In this document: piece by piece, positions 10,774 through 23,400 of the stretch
Layout of the letters: each line of letters begins with the position of its first letter
How positions within the stretch are numbered: position 1 is the first letter of the stretch
Notes under the pieces: generated by a model
Databases searched by the model: none
What the model saw: the letters and a program-made list of their open reading frames with translations, nothing else
What the model was told of the DNA's origin: nothing
Source of the DNA: Pyxicephalus adspersus
Taxonomy: Eukaryota; Chordata; Amphibia; Anura; Pyxicephalidae
Direction of reading: 5' to 3'
Assembly: GCF_032062135.1 (NCBI RefSeq)
Contig: NC_092859.1
Span: forward strand, 36,135,297-36,199,296
Length of the DNA: 64,000 bases
Position numbers and translations under genes: made by a program

Positions 10774-11262
10774 AGATCCGGCTTTAAATAAACCTACAAA
10801 AATATGCAAAAATAAAGGATTGCATGCACAGTGACCTAAAACTTGTAATTTTATTTGTGTCGTAAAGATATCATATTTACAATGCAGTCATATATAAATA
10901 CCTTTAGGCTTATCACTATGAACAAATACATTCGAAATGTATACACAAAAACACATAAAAAAATTACACATGGGAGATTATATATTCAGTAACAATACAT
11001 TAGATGTCCCATTTCCCCATTTATCCAGCTTAATAAATAAAAATAACACGTGGACACCATGTGTTGTTAGCATTGTCTCTTACATTAGTATTTGAGCATC
11101 AGTTCTTATCAGTTTTCTTATTTCCTGCTGTTGCTTCTATTGATAATATGCAATATATTAAACAAACTGATAAAGATCTGTACAACAATAGCTGAAATCT
11201 GTTGTAGATGAGTGAAACATCAGAGTATAAGGGACAGGTTGGCACAGCTTTCAATAGGGGTC

Positions 11263-11612
11263 TATTTAGAGAGAATTAGATAGCGCATCGCCACAACTGT
11301 TATTCTGATTGACAGATTCATGAAAGGGCAATCGATTTTTTTTTCATGCATTGGAGATCAGTGATTGATACCATTCATTGTACCGTAGTTGACCTAAATT
11401 AGTGAAGTTCTATTTTTGGTGTCACTGCAAAATAGCGAATAGCAAAAGCAGCAATCTTCTTAAAGTGGCGATCATGTGGAAAAGTGACAACATTTTCTGA
11501 TTACTGCTTTTATAAGTGGGGCGAACAGGCTGTTTGCCAGGAAAATGTGTTGTATGTGTATACAAACATGTCATTTCCTGGCGAATAACCTGTTTGCTTC
11601 TTATAAATAGGC
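11263..11612. mobile_element. Hairpin MITE with TATTTATAAG-type ends
   Basis: The outer ends gtctatttagagagaa and ttcttataaatagg are imperfect inverted repeats. The right third folds on itself: cttttataagtgg...gccaggaaaatg at 11508-11549 pairs with catttcctggcgaataacct...cttataaatag at 11572-11611. No coding capacity. Confidence 0.55.
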
Positions 11613-12924
11613 CATTTTAAAGCCAAAAGTTTGGGTACCATTGCTCATTTTTATGATCAAAGCTATGTGGACATCTCTCAAAATTATTGTGTTCAAGTGT
11701 TTCCAGTGAAGGATCCTGGCACAACATACAAAAACATTTCAGACAATTGTACTTCCAAAATGTGGTAACTGTTTGGCAGCCACTTTTCTGTTTCATAGGC
11801 ATGGTTTATTCGGTTTGGTGAGAAGGAACTCAAGTAGCCTGCACAGAGCTCTGACCTCAACCTTATATAACCCCTTTGAGTGGGATAGGGATGCCATTGG
11901 TAAACCGGGGCTTCTCTTGACCTTACAATTTTTTAACTGAATGGGAACAAATTTCCACAGATGCACTCTAAAATATTTGGAAAGTCTTCCCTGAACAGTG
12001 GAATCTGCCATACACATAAAGTAGAGGAAGGTAGGGGAGTATTACCACCCATGGTTTTGGAATGGGATAATTAGCAAGCTCATATAGGAATGATGGTCAG
12101 GTCCCCACAAACTTTTGACCATATAGTATATATAACTGACATATATTCTGCACAGTTCAGTATAATGCTGTGAAGGTAAAATATGTACAACTTTAGGAAT
12201 TTAATAACAACTTCTCTGACCCGCAGTTTACTGTTCTGTATTTCAGTAATTTATTAAAAGAGGGCTTCAACGAATTTGTAAATGTCCAATGTTAGAATAA
12301 AATGTGTTAATTGGGGTAACCCCCTAGACACTAACTATATATATAATTCCCTACTATGTTGTTGGAATGCATTATTAAATTGGCTTATTACAAAAGTCTC
12401 TGTCATTTCTTGGACCTTATGCAGGTCTAAGGACATTCTCCTCAGTACCAATTTGTGGTCAATTCCTAATACTGTCACTGTCACATTAACAATAGTTGGC
12501 CCCTCACTACAATAAATCTCCTTAAAGGAAACGGGGGACAGACAAATGTAACAAGTTTATATGTAAATGATGTGTGATGATGTTCTGCACGAATAGAAAG
12601 ATAGAAATACATTTGTTTCCATTTGTAAAACATAGTAAGGATTTCACCCATAAAACATAGGATTTATATACAAAGCTGACTTGATGTGTACAGCTATTTT
12701 GTTATTAGCTAAATAAAAATCATTCATTGCTATCTCTGGAATAAAATCAGTAGAAAGTGCCACATAGCATACAGTTTAGCAACAAAAACAGAAGGACCTG
12801 CAGGACTATCTGTTGGCAAGGGTATATTATTCACAGAAGTATGTGTTTTGGAATTTAACACCATTAAAATTATTTTCTTTGACTATAACCCATTTTCACT
12901 GGGCTAAAATTAGATGTCAACAAA

Positions 12925-13300
12925 TTAAAGTGGGTCTGACCTAAAAAAAAATCAAGATTTGCTATGGTATAATGAACATATAGAAATGGTAAATGGACCT
13001 GAGCAGTAGCATGAAAAATATACCACCTAATAATAGCAGTGCACTTCTTAGTATGTGGGGATGCTAACAGTCAATAGTCTCATCTGCAGCACTTCTGCCT
13101 CTGACTGCCAGTCTCCAGAGATTTGTACTGAGATTTGGGGATGTCACTACTGTGCCACTAAATGTTCTCCTTGCTGGAGGCTCCACTATAGGAAAGCAAA
13201 GCCCCGCATCTACCAAGATGGCCACATTCACACAGTGACACAATGCTGAACAAAGCATTGTAAGTCAGAAATGGGGACACATTTATTACAGGGAGATCAC
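12925..13300 (+). mobile_element. Family-C interspersed repeat
   Basis: Collinear with 26240-26575. Shared blocks include tttgctatg-tataa near the start, ctgcctctgactgc / ctgcctctaattac, then ttctccttgctggaggctcc, gcaaagccccgcatctacca, and agatggccac. A reverse copy sits at 14940-15090. It has no ORF of note and ends are not defined. Confidence 0.65.
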
Positions 13301-13549
13301 ATATAATATTTGTGACTAGTCTATTGCTCTTTGCCTGATCTTTCCAAGCTCAGTTCCTCAGAAGAGCACTCTGAGCCCAGTCATTTCTAGAAGGTAGGGA
13401 GCAATGTTTTTAACTAAATTGAAAAAACATTTTTGTACAATTTCTATAAGTATAAAGTAGTGATAAGAATTTCAAAATAAATGTTTGACTAAATATTATT
13501 AACAGTTGTAAAGTGCTTCTTTCCAATCAGATTCAAAGCACATCTCTCC

Positions 13550-13712
13550 CTTCCAAGTACTAACCAGTCCCAACTCTGCTTAGTTTTCAAGATCAGGTGC
13601 ATAAACATGGTGGTATGGATGTGGCTTTAATTCTAAGAGCCCACAGAAAACCAATGCAAACAGAGGGAGAACATACAAACACCACTCTGGCTGATATTTG
13701 AACCTGGGAAAT
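13550..13712 (-). mobile_element. SINE fragment, reverse orientation
   Basis: The segment agagggagaacatacaaaca, ccactctggctgatatttga, and acctggg is the reverse complement of the tRNA-like B box and body of the SINE seen at 62579. It lies just beyond the ADRA1B stop codon and may be transcribed within the 3' UTR. Confidence 0.6.
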
Positions 13713-13912
13713 CTATTTCTGTGAATTTAGTTGGGCTTTAAGTTGACTTCTTTTGAACCCAGCTTTTGCTGTTCTTGTAAGTCACTAAGTTTTGTTCCCT
13801 TTAATCTTAGAATTCAGACCCACCAGACCATCTAAGATAACCAAAAGAGCTATAAATACCCACCAGTACACAAATATGGCACTTTTAGGAAGTATTGACG
13901 GCTAAGTGGGTA

Positions 13913-14415
13913 TTATCTATAATGAGTGGTGTCCTGTACTGCATGGTCAGTTCCATGTCCGTTATAGTCTGAAGGGGCCGGGAAAATAAAGGCACTATGT
14001 GATTTGTTCTGTACACTGGATTCTGAAGTCTGTTTTTGATCCGAGTCTACAGGGATGTAAGAATGCTTCCAGTCTCGAGGACTGTTCTCATTTCTGGATG
14101 ATCTATTTCTGTAGCTTGGGCTTGGAGTGATGGACGTCATCGTCCTCTGGCTACCATTGATAAAGTGTCTGTCATCCATGGACTCCTTACGTGAATGGGT
14201 CATGGTGCTGCTGCTTCGAGGACGGAACTGGGATCGGCGCAACATGGACTGCCTTCTGTTACTCCATTGGCATCTTAGGATTCGTATGAAGGCTCTCTTG
14301 AACTCTTTGCTAGAGCAGGGGTAGATGACAGGGTTGATGCAGCTGTTGAAGTAGCCAAGCCAGAAGATTACTTTCTGCACTGTTTCTGGAGGTTCCAATT
14401 GCTTGAAGATTGAAG
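13913..14415 (-). CDS. ADRA1B: ADRA1B coding exon 2 (helix 7 and C-tail)
   Basis: The acceptor gcttcttccag precedes [20 protein letters not shown], the third extracellular loop and helix 7, then [21 protein letters not shown] cysteine (C368, RILRCQW) lies where alpha-1B receptors are palmitoylated. The 120-residue Ser/Thr-rich tail holds phosphorylation-type clusters and ends at TAA 13913-13915. Confidence 0.95.
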
Positions 14416-17400
14416 CTGGAAGAAGCAAAGATAAAACACTCTGAAACAAAACCACTAGTTTTACAGAAACAATGTTTATTGTTCTCAAAGAGCGAGATTA
14501 CTAATTATTACACCCAACAGATCTAGCGTCACAGTCCTCAGAAGTAACTTGAGCTTAACAGGTCATTTGCAGCTGAATTGCAGCTTCTTGCCCATGAGAA
14601 AAATACATTTTCCATGATTCCTTGCATTGTGTATCATGAATGTGGGTGTTCAAAATTGTAGTCTTAGCATTTTAGAGCACAGTGGGCTGGCTACAAAAGA
14701 AAAACATTCTATATGAAGCATGAATTGTAGCTACAGACATCAAGGAAATGCAGGGATCTGCAAAGGATATGTGGTATTTATAGGAACTAACTGAGCACAC
14801 ATTTTAGAAAAAATAAGGAATGAATGCCTCATTAAAATATAAAACAGATGTGATATTGTAATTGTTTTCGACTTTCGTGACACTTTTTCCCTTGAAGGGG
14901 AACCACCAAAAAATGAACACATGCAGAAAAAAAAGAACTAGTCAAAAGTATTGCCTGAGGTCCCCCTGCAACTGATCTTTCATTACTGACTTACCCTGTC
15001 TCGTTCTGCACTTTGTGTCTTTGTTTGGAGGTTGCCATCTTGGTGGAGGCAAGGCTATGCTCTCTTATGTCAGAGCCTCCAGCAAGGGATACAGTAAGTA
15101 GTTAGTGTTTTCACAGAATCTCATTCTAGGAAATATTGGATCTCACACTGCAGCTATACAACTATGGAACTGGAGAACCTGCAACATCACAAGGTCAGGG
15201 GTTGCAGCGGTACTGATGTGTGTCAGCCAAAATCTACAATAGAACCAGGATTTACATGTTTGTGTCATCCATGAGCCAGCATCTCAGTCCAGAAAGCTGA
15301 CCCTGGATCTAGCTTGATAAATTATCTGCTTTAACTCACATAAGTACACTGTCCCAATCCAACACTCAAAGATTGGGTTACTCCAGTGCAGTGAAGGATT
15401 TTAAAGAAAAATACATTTCTGATCAATAATATAAGTTTTGGTGGTTGCTGGTGGAGATCCCACCAGTCAGCATCAGATGGTGATATGTCTTCCATATCCA
15501 TGTGAGTGAAAAGTTTTTTTAACTCATCAGATTGTGTGAATTATTTAGGTGTTATCATTTGATTTCTCTGCACAAATATTGGTACACCAGTATGGCAAAT
15601 ATTTGCAGCTCTTTACACTAGCATTGTGAATCACAGTTCCAACATCAGTGGTTTCATGTGTCACCTCTGCGCTTATCAAAATAAAGACTTCTCCCAGATT
15701 AATCTTTGTATATCTGTTTCTGTGGTGCAGTTTATTTGCTGAGCTAAAAAATCAAGACTTTCCAAATCCTTTTCCCATTAATCAAAAGCATCAAGTCTTT
15801 GTTTTAATTAAAGCTATTTTTAATTATACAGGACTAAAATGCGTGAGATTGTCATGAATATAAATCACAGATATACACACCCCGTTATCCAGAGGTCTGG
15901 CAGTTCGTCAAGGAATTACTTCACCTAACAAACTTAGGAAAAATGAATTATTTTCTTTTAAATGGCAGCTAGCTTGTTTTAAAATAGGCCCAAATATTTG
16001 TCTGTTATAAACAGAGGAAAAACATACACGGCTTCTAAACATACCAGCAGTAATTGTTACTGCAGTGCAATTAGATTATTAAAATTGTTTTATTTGTTTG
16101 TTTTTATTTTTTCATCTGATCTACACATATGAAGTTTGGTAAGTCAGATAGCTCTTACATAGAATAATATGTTAGGTGTTGGCTTATTTCTGCTTAACGA
16201 CTACAGAATATTAGGTTGAGTTGGGAAATCAGCGTTTGACTGATGCAACACATAGCATGCTGTGGCCGATTTACCAGCGAGTGCAAAATGTTCAATTGCT
16301 CAGGAAATGCTGCAAAACGAGAAGGTGATTCTGCTACTACTTCAACTAACCAAAATGTATTAGGTGATTGGGTATGAATACGTCATGGCATCATATGGTG
16401 TCTACCATCCCAATTATAATTACAGTTGTTGCAGCAAAGCAGTAGCAAAACATATACAATAATAATATTAATAATATTCACATGCAATACAACAAAATAA
16501 TAAAATACAATACTCCTCAAATTTAAGGGCATAGCTGAATAAAAGGGATGTCATTGGGTCTTTTTCTGGAATATTGCAAAAACTGAGTATCACAAATACT
16601 ACGAGAAAATGCTCCTGTAAAGTATTTGAGCATCTATTTGCAAGATTTGGGATTGCACTGTGAGGCTCAGGCCCAGATACTATAAGCTTTTATATATCTG
16701 TAAGGCTAGGTTCCTACCTGATTGGGATCAACTGATCCCACATGACTCCCAGTGGCTTACATCTTGCCAGCTGCTTGGTCACTCTTAAAAAAACTGCATC
16801 TGCAGATTTCACAATAGGCGTACCATTCATTCTTTAGACATCTGCCATTGGTAGAAGCTACTTGAACCATCTCCCCAGGGGCAGTGGTTCACTGACATGA
16901 GTAACGCACTGTAACCTTTTTGCCAGTCTGAACACAGCCTAATAGACATCTTAGAACATATAACAAAATTACGCTTTTCTATTACAGAAGATACCTGGGG
17001 GTTAAGAATTCTATAAAAATTCAATTTAAACCAGTAAGCCTATCTTGCAAGCAAGAAAAAAGGCGTTTAAGGACGTTTTGTATACTAACAGGAGTTATAC
17101 TGCAAGGAGGCAACATTTCAGTTTATTTATAGAAAATAGCAGCAGTTGCAGATTATGTTGGGGAAATCATTTTTAATACCAGATAACACAATGAATTCAG
17201 CAAAAGTTGAATTTTCCTTTACAAAAAGCCTGTCAGATCAGAAATATGGAAAATGCCTTTGTTGATTTGTTCAAGCTCTGAAGGCTGTCATATTGATCTT
17301 GGTGACTTGAAAAGATGTGCATGTTACCTGTCCTGACACTGGTAACTGATACTGGTACAAACATGTTCCAAAGTTCACTACGAGGAGAAGTAAGGATAAG

Positions 17401-20400
17401 AATACATAAGAATGACAGCTCCAAAGACCTTCAAAACAAGTCAGCAGTAGCCACCCCCATGTTTCCATTCCTGATGTTCCTTTTAATGTCATGTCATGCA
17501 CAATGGAGGGAGGCATGTTGTGCCTTGGACCATACGTGGAGATTGCTGTGTTCTTAACCATGCCACAGTGGTTCTTGGCCATCTAAACAGCGTATGAATT
17601 TCAAGCTAAATATATTCTATCTGGATCTCCTTTTACCCAGACAATGCATCATAAAACCAGACAAATGTCAACCAGAAGAAGCCAACACTAATATAACCCT
17701 AGAAGGAGAGATTACTTCTCCCTGAAATGTATCCCAACCAGTGCACGTAATGTGAGTTCCACAACAAAAATAGTTTAACATACATAAATGAGGTTAAACT
17801 GACCAGCCTTTTTAGTAATACAAATACTTTTGTGGTCAGTCCAACCACAACTGGTGTTTTAGGGTTGATTTCCACATAGTAATGTGTACCCGGATGTGGC
17901 ATGAATGCAGATAACACTAACTGTATTTCTTTAGTCATAATATGGCAGCACACAGCACGAAAGCATGATGGGCTAAAGCTGAACTCAAGCTAAATACACA
18001 ATTGTAATACTTTAATGGCCTTCATTTTACCTAAAAAAGGTTTACAAAATCTTTCCAGACAGTCCAGCCGGGATGAACTGTTTAACGGTACTTCTGTTAA
18101 ACAACATGCCTTGGTCACCTGCCTTTCTACAGGAGGGGGCAGCACAGTAAATTGGTAACTGTGAGCTAAATATGTCATGCTTTTTCTGTCTTCTATGGTC
18201 AGTATGTTCTTTTTCAGCATTCACACATGCCACAGACCTCATTGGTCCCAGGTGCTACCCTATTCTCCCCCATCTGAGTGCAGCTGTACTTTAAATAACA
18301 TTGAAGTCAATTTAAAAAAAGGGATTCAATTCAGTTACAGGTAAAAAATACATTAAAATTTTTTGTATTATACATACCATCATCCATGTTTTTTTTAATA
18401 ATTGGCTACAGTTTAGCTTTTAAACTTGCTGTATACATGACATACAATGCAATACAAGACAGAGGAAGAGAACATGAATTTACAAACAAATTTTGAGCCT
18501 AAAACCTATCTATGCTATAAGACAGAGAAAAGTAGTAGATTTAGACATTGAGATCTTGGCGCTGGTAGCTTTGGCACCAACAGTCTAGTAGGTGCACGCT
18601 GTTACCAGTCATTCGAAAGAAAAGAAGCACATATTTGGGTATATTTCATTAAGTTTGATTTAAACCACAATAGAAGATTTATTTTCACACCTGTACAGCT
18701 CTTTCTCTGAACAGGATATGACTTAATCAATGGCTGCTCCCATCACTAACTGTACTGTGAAAAAGAAGGAAATTGTGGTATTTACACAGATGATAGTACT
18801 GTTGGAAAAAGACAGGTGGGAAACCTACATGGGCAACAAGGAGTTGGTATGAAGGAATACTTTTATTGTATGGTATGCCAGATTACAATGTGCATTAAGG
18901 CACAAGTGGACATGTTAAATTGCACCTTCCACTAAAATCAAATGTCTGCTTAAGCTGTCCAGGCCCCCTCTCTCTTCTTCTATACAAAGGTTAAAAACAA
19001 ACCTGTCAAGGAAAAAGTTAGGATTATTCTTACTTTGCCCCCATTCTTTGCATTAGTGGGCATTAAATCATTGCCATACCAGTGAGTATGTTTCTTTAGA
19101 ACACAGCAGCTGAAATCTCGTAAAAAGACAGTATGGAGCGTATTTTGGTGCGATTTGGCCTTTCTGTGATCCATAAAACTTTACCAGGAATGGCAGCTTC
19201 GGTGTTGTAGGCAGAATATGGAGGGGGGTTGCAGGGTAAATATAGATGTAACCTTATCCTGTACATTTTCAACTATATATAGTAGATGATTTGGGAATAG
19301 CATTATGTCCAATGTAAGCAGGAAATGCAGCTTTAACTGCCCAGGGTTCCTGAGAATGCATTCCTATAATGTATCTATAACTTCTTTATTAATAGATAAA
19401 CATGCACTTCATCTTAGTTTTTCTACCCAGTGGATAACATACCAAAGTGTCTAAAAAAAACTAAATCCAATTTGTTTTGAAAATGTACTGTCATAACAAA
19501 TTACATTATTATGGCAACTACTACATCCTACCCTTGCTTCTTTTTTTTATGAAGTAGTAAAGCTGACTTTTTACTCTAGATGATACAGTAGAGAAGGAAC
19601 AAGGGGAATGTATATGGGAAGGGGGGGAGGGATGTGCAATAAAGTGAACCTATAGTTGTAAAAGTAAAAAGAAAATAGCAACACCAAAACAAATACCTGG
19701 TCCTTATTTTTTGGTTTAGCTGATTGCATGTACACCAAAAGAATCATATGTTATCTTATGCAACAATTCTTTATCCAAGCAGACCATCTTTACAAGAATA
19801 ATCAAAAATAAAAATCAATATTAACTGTGGACTTTTCAGGGCTGGCAGATTTTTACCTTGTGTACTGGCTGTGGTGCTGTGTTCACTTTGAGGTTAATTC
19901 AATAATTGATTATAGGCTGTTTACACAGCAAAGCGATTCACCCCCTGCAAGAACCATCCAATAATGAGCAAGATAAAATCCTGATCTGGAGCTCCTTTGC
20001 ATGTGATTGGGTATTCTTTGCAAAGTAAACTTTCACATTCACTAAGCTAAGTGAATTATCCCTTGCAAGGTCATAATGCACAATGGTAAGTAAACAGACT
20101 AAGTTCCTTAAATAAATGACCCACTTTATGTTTTCTGTGCACACTTTGCCTATTTGTTGAGCATGGTTAGCACCGTAATGTTCTCAGTACAGGGCAGGTT
20201 GTCTTAGATATTACTAATAGGAGTTATTTAACATATTTATCTTCCCCGGACAATTGTGAAGGAGTTTGTTCTATGGTGTGAGCTAAGGGAAGACAGTAAA
20301 TATTTGGAACAACTTTCTTTTCTACTCCGGGCTCTGCCCCAGATGGAGCCAGTATTTTGTATTACAGTTGCCCTGCAGGAGGATCTGTCCTAACAGAACT

Positions 20401-23400
20401 GCGCAAGAAGATGTCTGCTTGGAAAAAGCATCTTGAACTGAATCTTCTGCACTGGAAATTGTCCAAGAAGTACTGGGTAAAAGCTGCTGGTTGTTTAATG
20501 CTTAGAATAAAGTATAAATGAACATAAGGGGGGGACATTGATAAAATTTTGAAAGACCTGGGGACCGATAGAGCAAAGTATCGCAAGGTAACTTTGTGGT
20601 GTGCATAAGATATAATAGCACATGTTGAGAAAGTCAGGTTATCCATGAAGGTAGGAATGACTTAAACGACAATGGTAAAGCCTATCAAACTCAAATAGAC
20701 AACAAATATGTTGCAACGTATTTATACCTAAATGTGGTGGCTGCATTATTTAGGTTTTTTTAGACAGTATTCCTTTATTTTCACATGATAATCCTGCCAG
20801 TAACACACTTCCTTATGCAGGGTGACAAAGATCATCTCATTCTCTCTCCACCATATAAGAAGGAAAAGTGTGCCATGCGTGAGACTCTGAAAGACCAATA
20901 TATAAACCACTGGACACAGATCAGTTTAGAAAAAAAAATTATTTCTTTACAAAAGTCTTCCTCTACACAGAATAGCTAACGCTTCATCTGATTTCATCAA
21001 AATGCTGGCATCTAAATAGCAACAAGAACTAATGGGACAACAGACACCTTGTTCAGGAATGTGTAATGCTCAACAAAATGTACAGAGTGCAGCAACTATG
21101 AATTGTAATATAGAGTACACACTGCATTTGTAAGAATAGGGAATATACAGCAGAGTACAGAATAAAGTAGTGTCATTGCATCTCTTAATACATTATATGA
21201 TGGTGCTGGTCTGGGAAAGTGTTGTTTTCAGCAATACATCTGATATAACTCTACCTAATGGTCTCATAAAAGATTATACCATATAAGACGATGACCCTGA
21301 TTTATTAAAGCTCTCCAAGGCTGGAGAGAATACACTTTCAGAAGTGAAGCTGGGTGATCCAGGAAACCTGGAATAGATCTGGTCCAGGATTCAAAACATT
21401 TGCCAGCAAATAGCAAATGATTTTTAAAAATCCATTCCATGTTTTCTGTATCACCCAGCTTCACTTCTGAAAGTGTATTCTCTCCAGCCTTGGAGAGCTT
21501 TCATAAATCAGGCCCATAACCCTTACTTGGGTTAGTGAATAAGCAGTTATCTAAAGGTTAGATATCAGATTCTAGTTATCAATGTAGTTACATATGTAGT
21601 TATGAATGAGGTTCATTTATTGCACAAACCAATCTGTATTGGCAGTTCTATTTAATTTTGGTGGTCATGGTTTGTCTTTTTGCTGGTGTGCAACAGGGTA
21701 GATAACATGGATTATGATTTAGAATTGCTGGGACATTAATTAAAACAGGGAAAAGTACAGTTCAATGCTCTGGTTGTATTGGGAGTGCAATGCAGATAGA
21801 AGTACAGAGAAAAAGGGGTGTTTGTTTCAGATGACTGCAAAATGAGCCCTGGCAGTGGAGAAAGCAAACAGTATTCTGGGATGTATTACTAGGGGCTAAC
21901 CAGCATGAGGAAGGAGCTCCTGATTTACCTATATGTAGACCTGTTTTAGAATACTATGCCCAGTTCTAGAAACCTCACTTCCAAAAAGTTATTAAAAAGA
22001 TAAATCCAAAGGTGGGCAACAAAAATTCTGAAAAGTCTAAGGGATAAAGCATATCAGGATAGACTGCAGCAACATTTTTTGTACAGTCTTTAAAAATAAG
22101 GAAATTGGAACATGTTTGGAACCTTTAAGTACATTAGGGTGTAAACACTGGTTTAAAAGGCAGTATTTTCAAGTGGAAGCTAAGATCAAGAACACAAGGA
22201 CATGACCTCAACTAAACCCCAAGCTAAACTTAGAAAGTAATATTCTTCTAAAAGAACAGTTGAGGCATGGAACAGACCTCCAGCAGGAATAGTGAGCAGA
22301 AAGGTGATAAAACACTGTCATCATTTCCTAGAACAAAGAAACTAGTGTGCCAAACTAAACTGTGGGCTGATAGACATAATGTTATTTGGGAGGTTAATCA
22401 TTTTGGATTATTTCAATTCTTAAACTCAAAGTAAACAAGTTATTTTATACAACAGTGAATTTATGCCACGCAGTGCGTAAACCTCGATTCACAGGAATAA
22501 GAATGCTTTGAAAAAAAAGGGATGATGACATTTTAAAACTACAGTCATAAGGCCACCATTATAATGCATGGAAGAGGAATATATATACAGAACCTTTTAG
22601 CTTATTAAATATAAGAAATGTGCAATTTAAATTTTAGTTACTGTTGTTAGTTTACATGACTATTGCCATAATACATTTCCTAAAGGGAGCTATACCTGTA
22701 AAGAAGGTAATATTTACCTATTTTCACCCATGTGTCCACACCGATGAACATTGATCTAATCCTTAAAAATTATCCCCAGAAGTCCACAGAGAATCTCCTG
22801 GGTCTACCACAGTTCACACTGGTTTCTCCTGCTGACCTTCATGTCACTGCAGTGGATTTCCATGGCTTTTGTTGCATATATTTATAAATAAATGTTTAAG
22901 CCACACTGATGTGCCAATACACCTGTGCATTGGCACATCCACAGTGTGGTTATATATAGCAGTGTACACCCAGGTTCACCTGGAGGCGAACCCTTCCTCC
23001 CCAAAAGTACAGCAACACACCAGAAGGTCAGACATCACCTTTTTAGGACACCCATATCTTTTTCAGTGGGTGTTCTGGCAGCGGTGACTTTTACTGTTAC
23101 AATAAATGATGCTATGTAATGACCTGTAAGTGTTTTTAGTGTAGTTATAACTGGGCTGTGTGATGGTGCCATTCCAGGGGCAGGCCAATGACAGCCTAGG
23201 CTAATAAGTGAGTGGAAGATTGAGAATGTCTGATGGTAAAAATAAATTATTATGGTGGATAGTTCCAAATTAAGAATTAATACTGCAGCAAGAACTATTT
23301 TTTTATGTCTACAATTACTGGTCTAATAAATTAGTTTAAAATGCATCTAAAATGAATTTTTTAAAAACAATTATTTTCTTAATAATACTTCTGGTTGGGG

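Larger units (their letters stand above)
5911..13912. other. Intergenic region between TTC1 promoter and ADRA1B 3' end
   Basis: About 8 kb with no supported gene. It contains a SINE (6037-6305), a palindromic MITE (6424-6644), hAT-like fragments (6781-6868, 7751-8033), a family-D repeat (7190-7400), a degenerate minisatellite (8285-8935), another D copy (10425-10690), a hairpin MITE (11263-11612) and a family-C copy (12925-13300). The ADRA1B 3' UTR must occupy some of the right-hand part; no polyadenylation site could be chosen with confidence. Confidence 0.6.

Noticed and set aside
17271..17582. 103-codon minus-strand ORF in the ADRA1B intron
   Set aside because: It has a hydrophobic stretch but no homologue I recognise and no splice or codon-usage support. 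A repeat origin is possible but not demonstrated.
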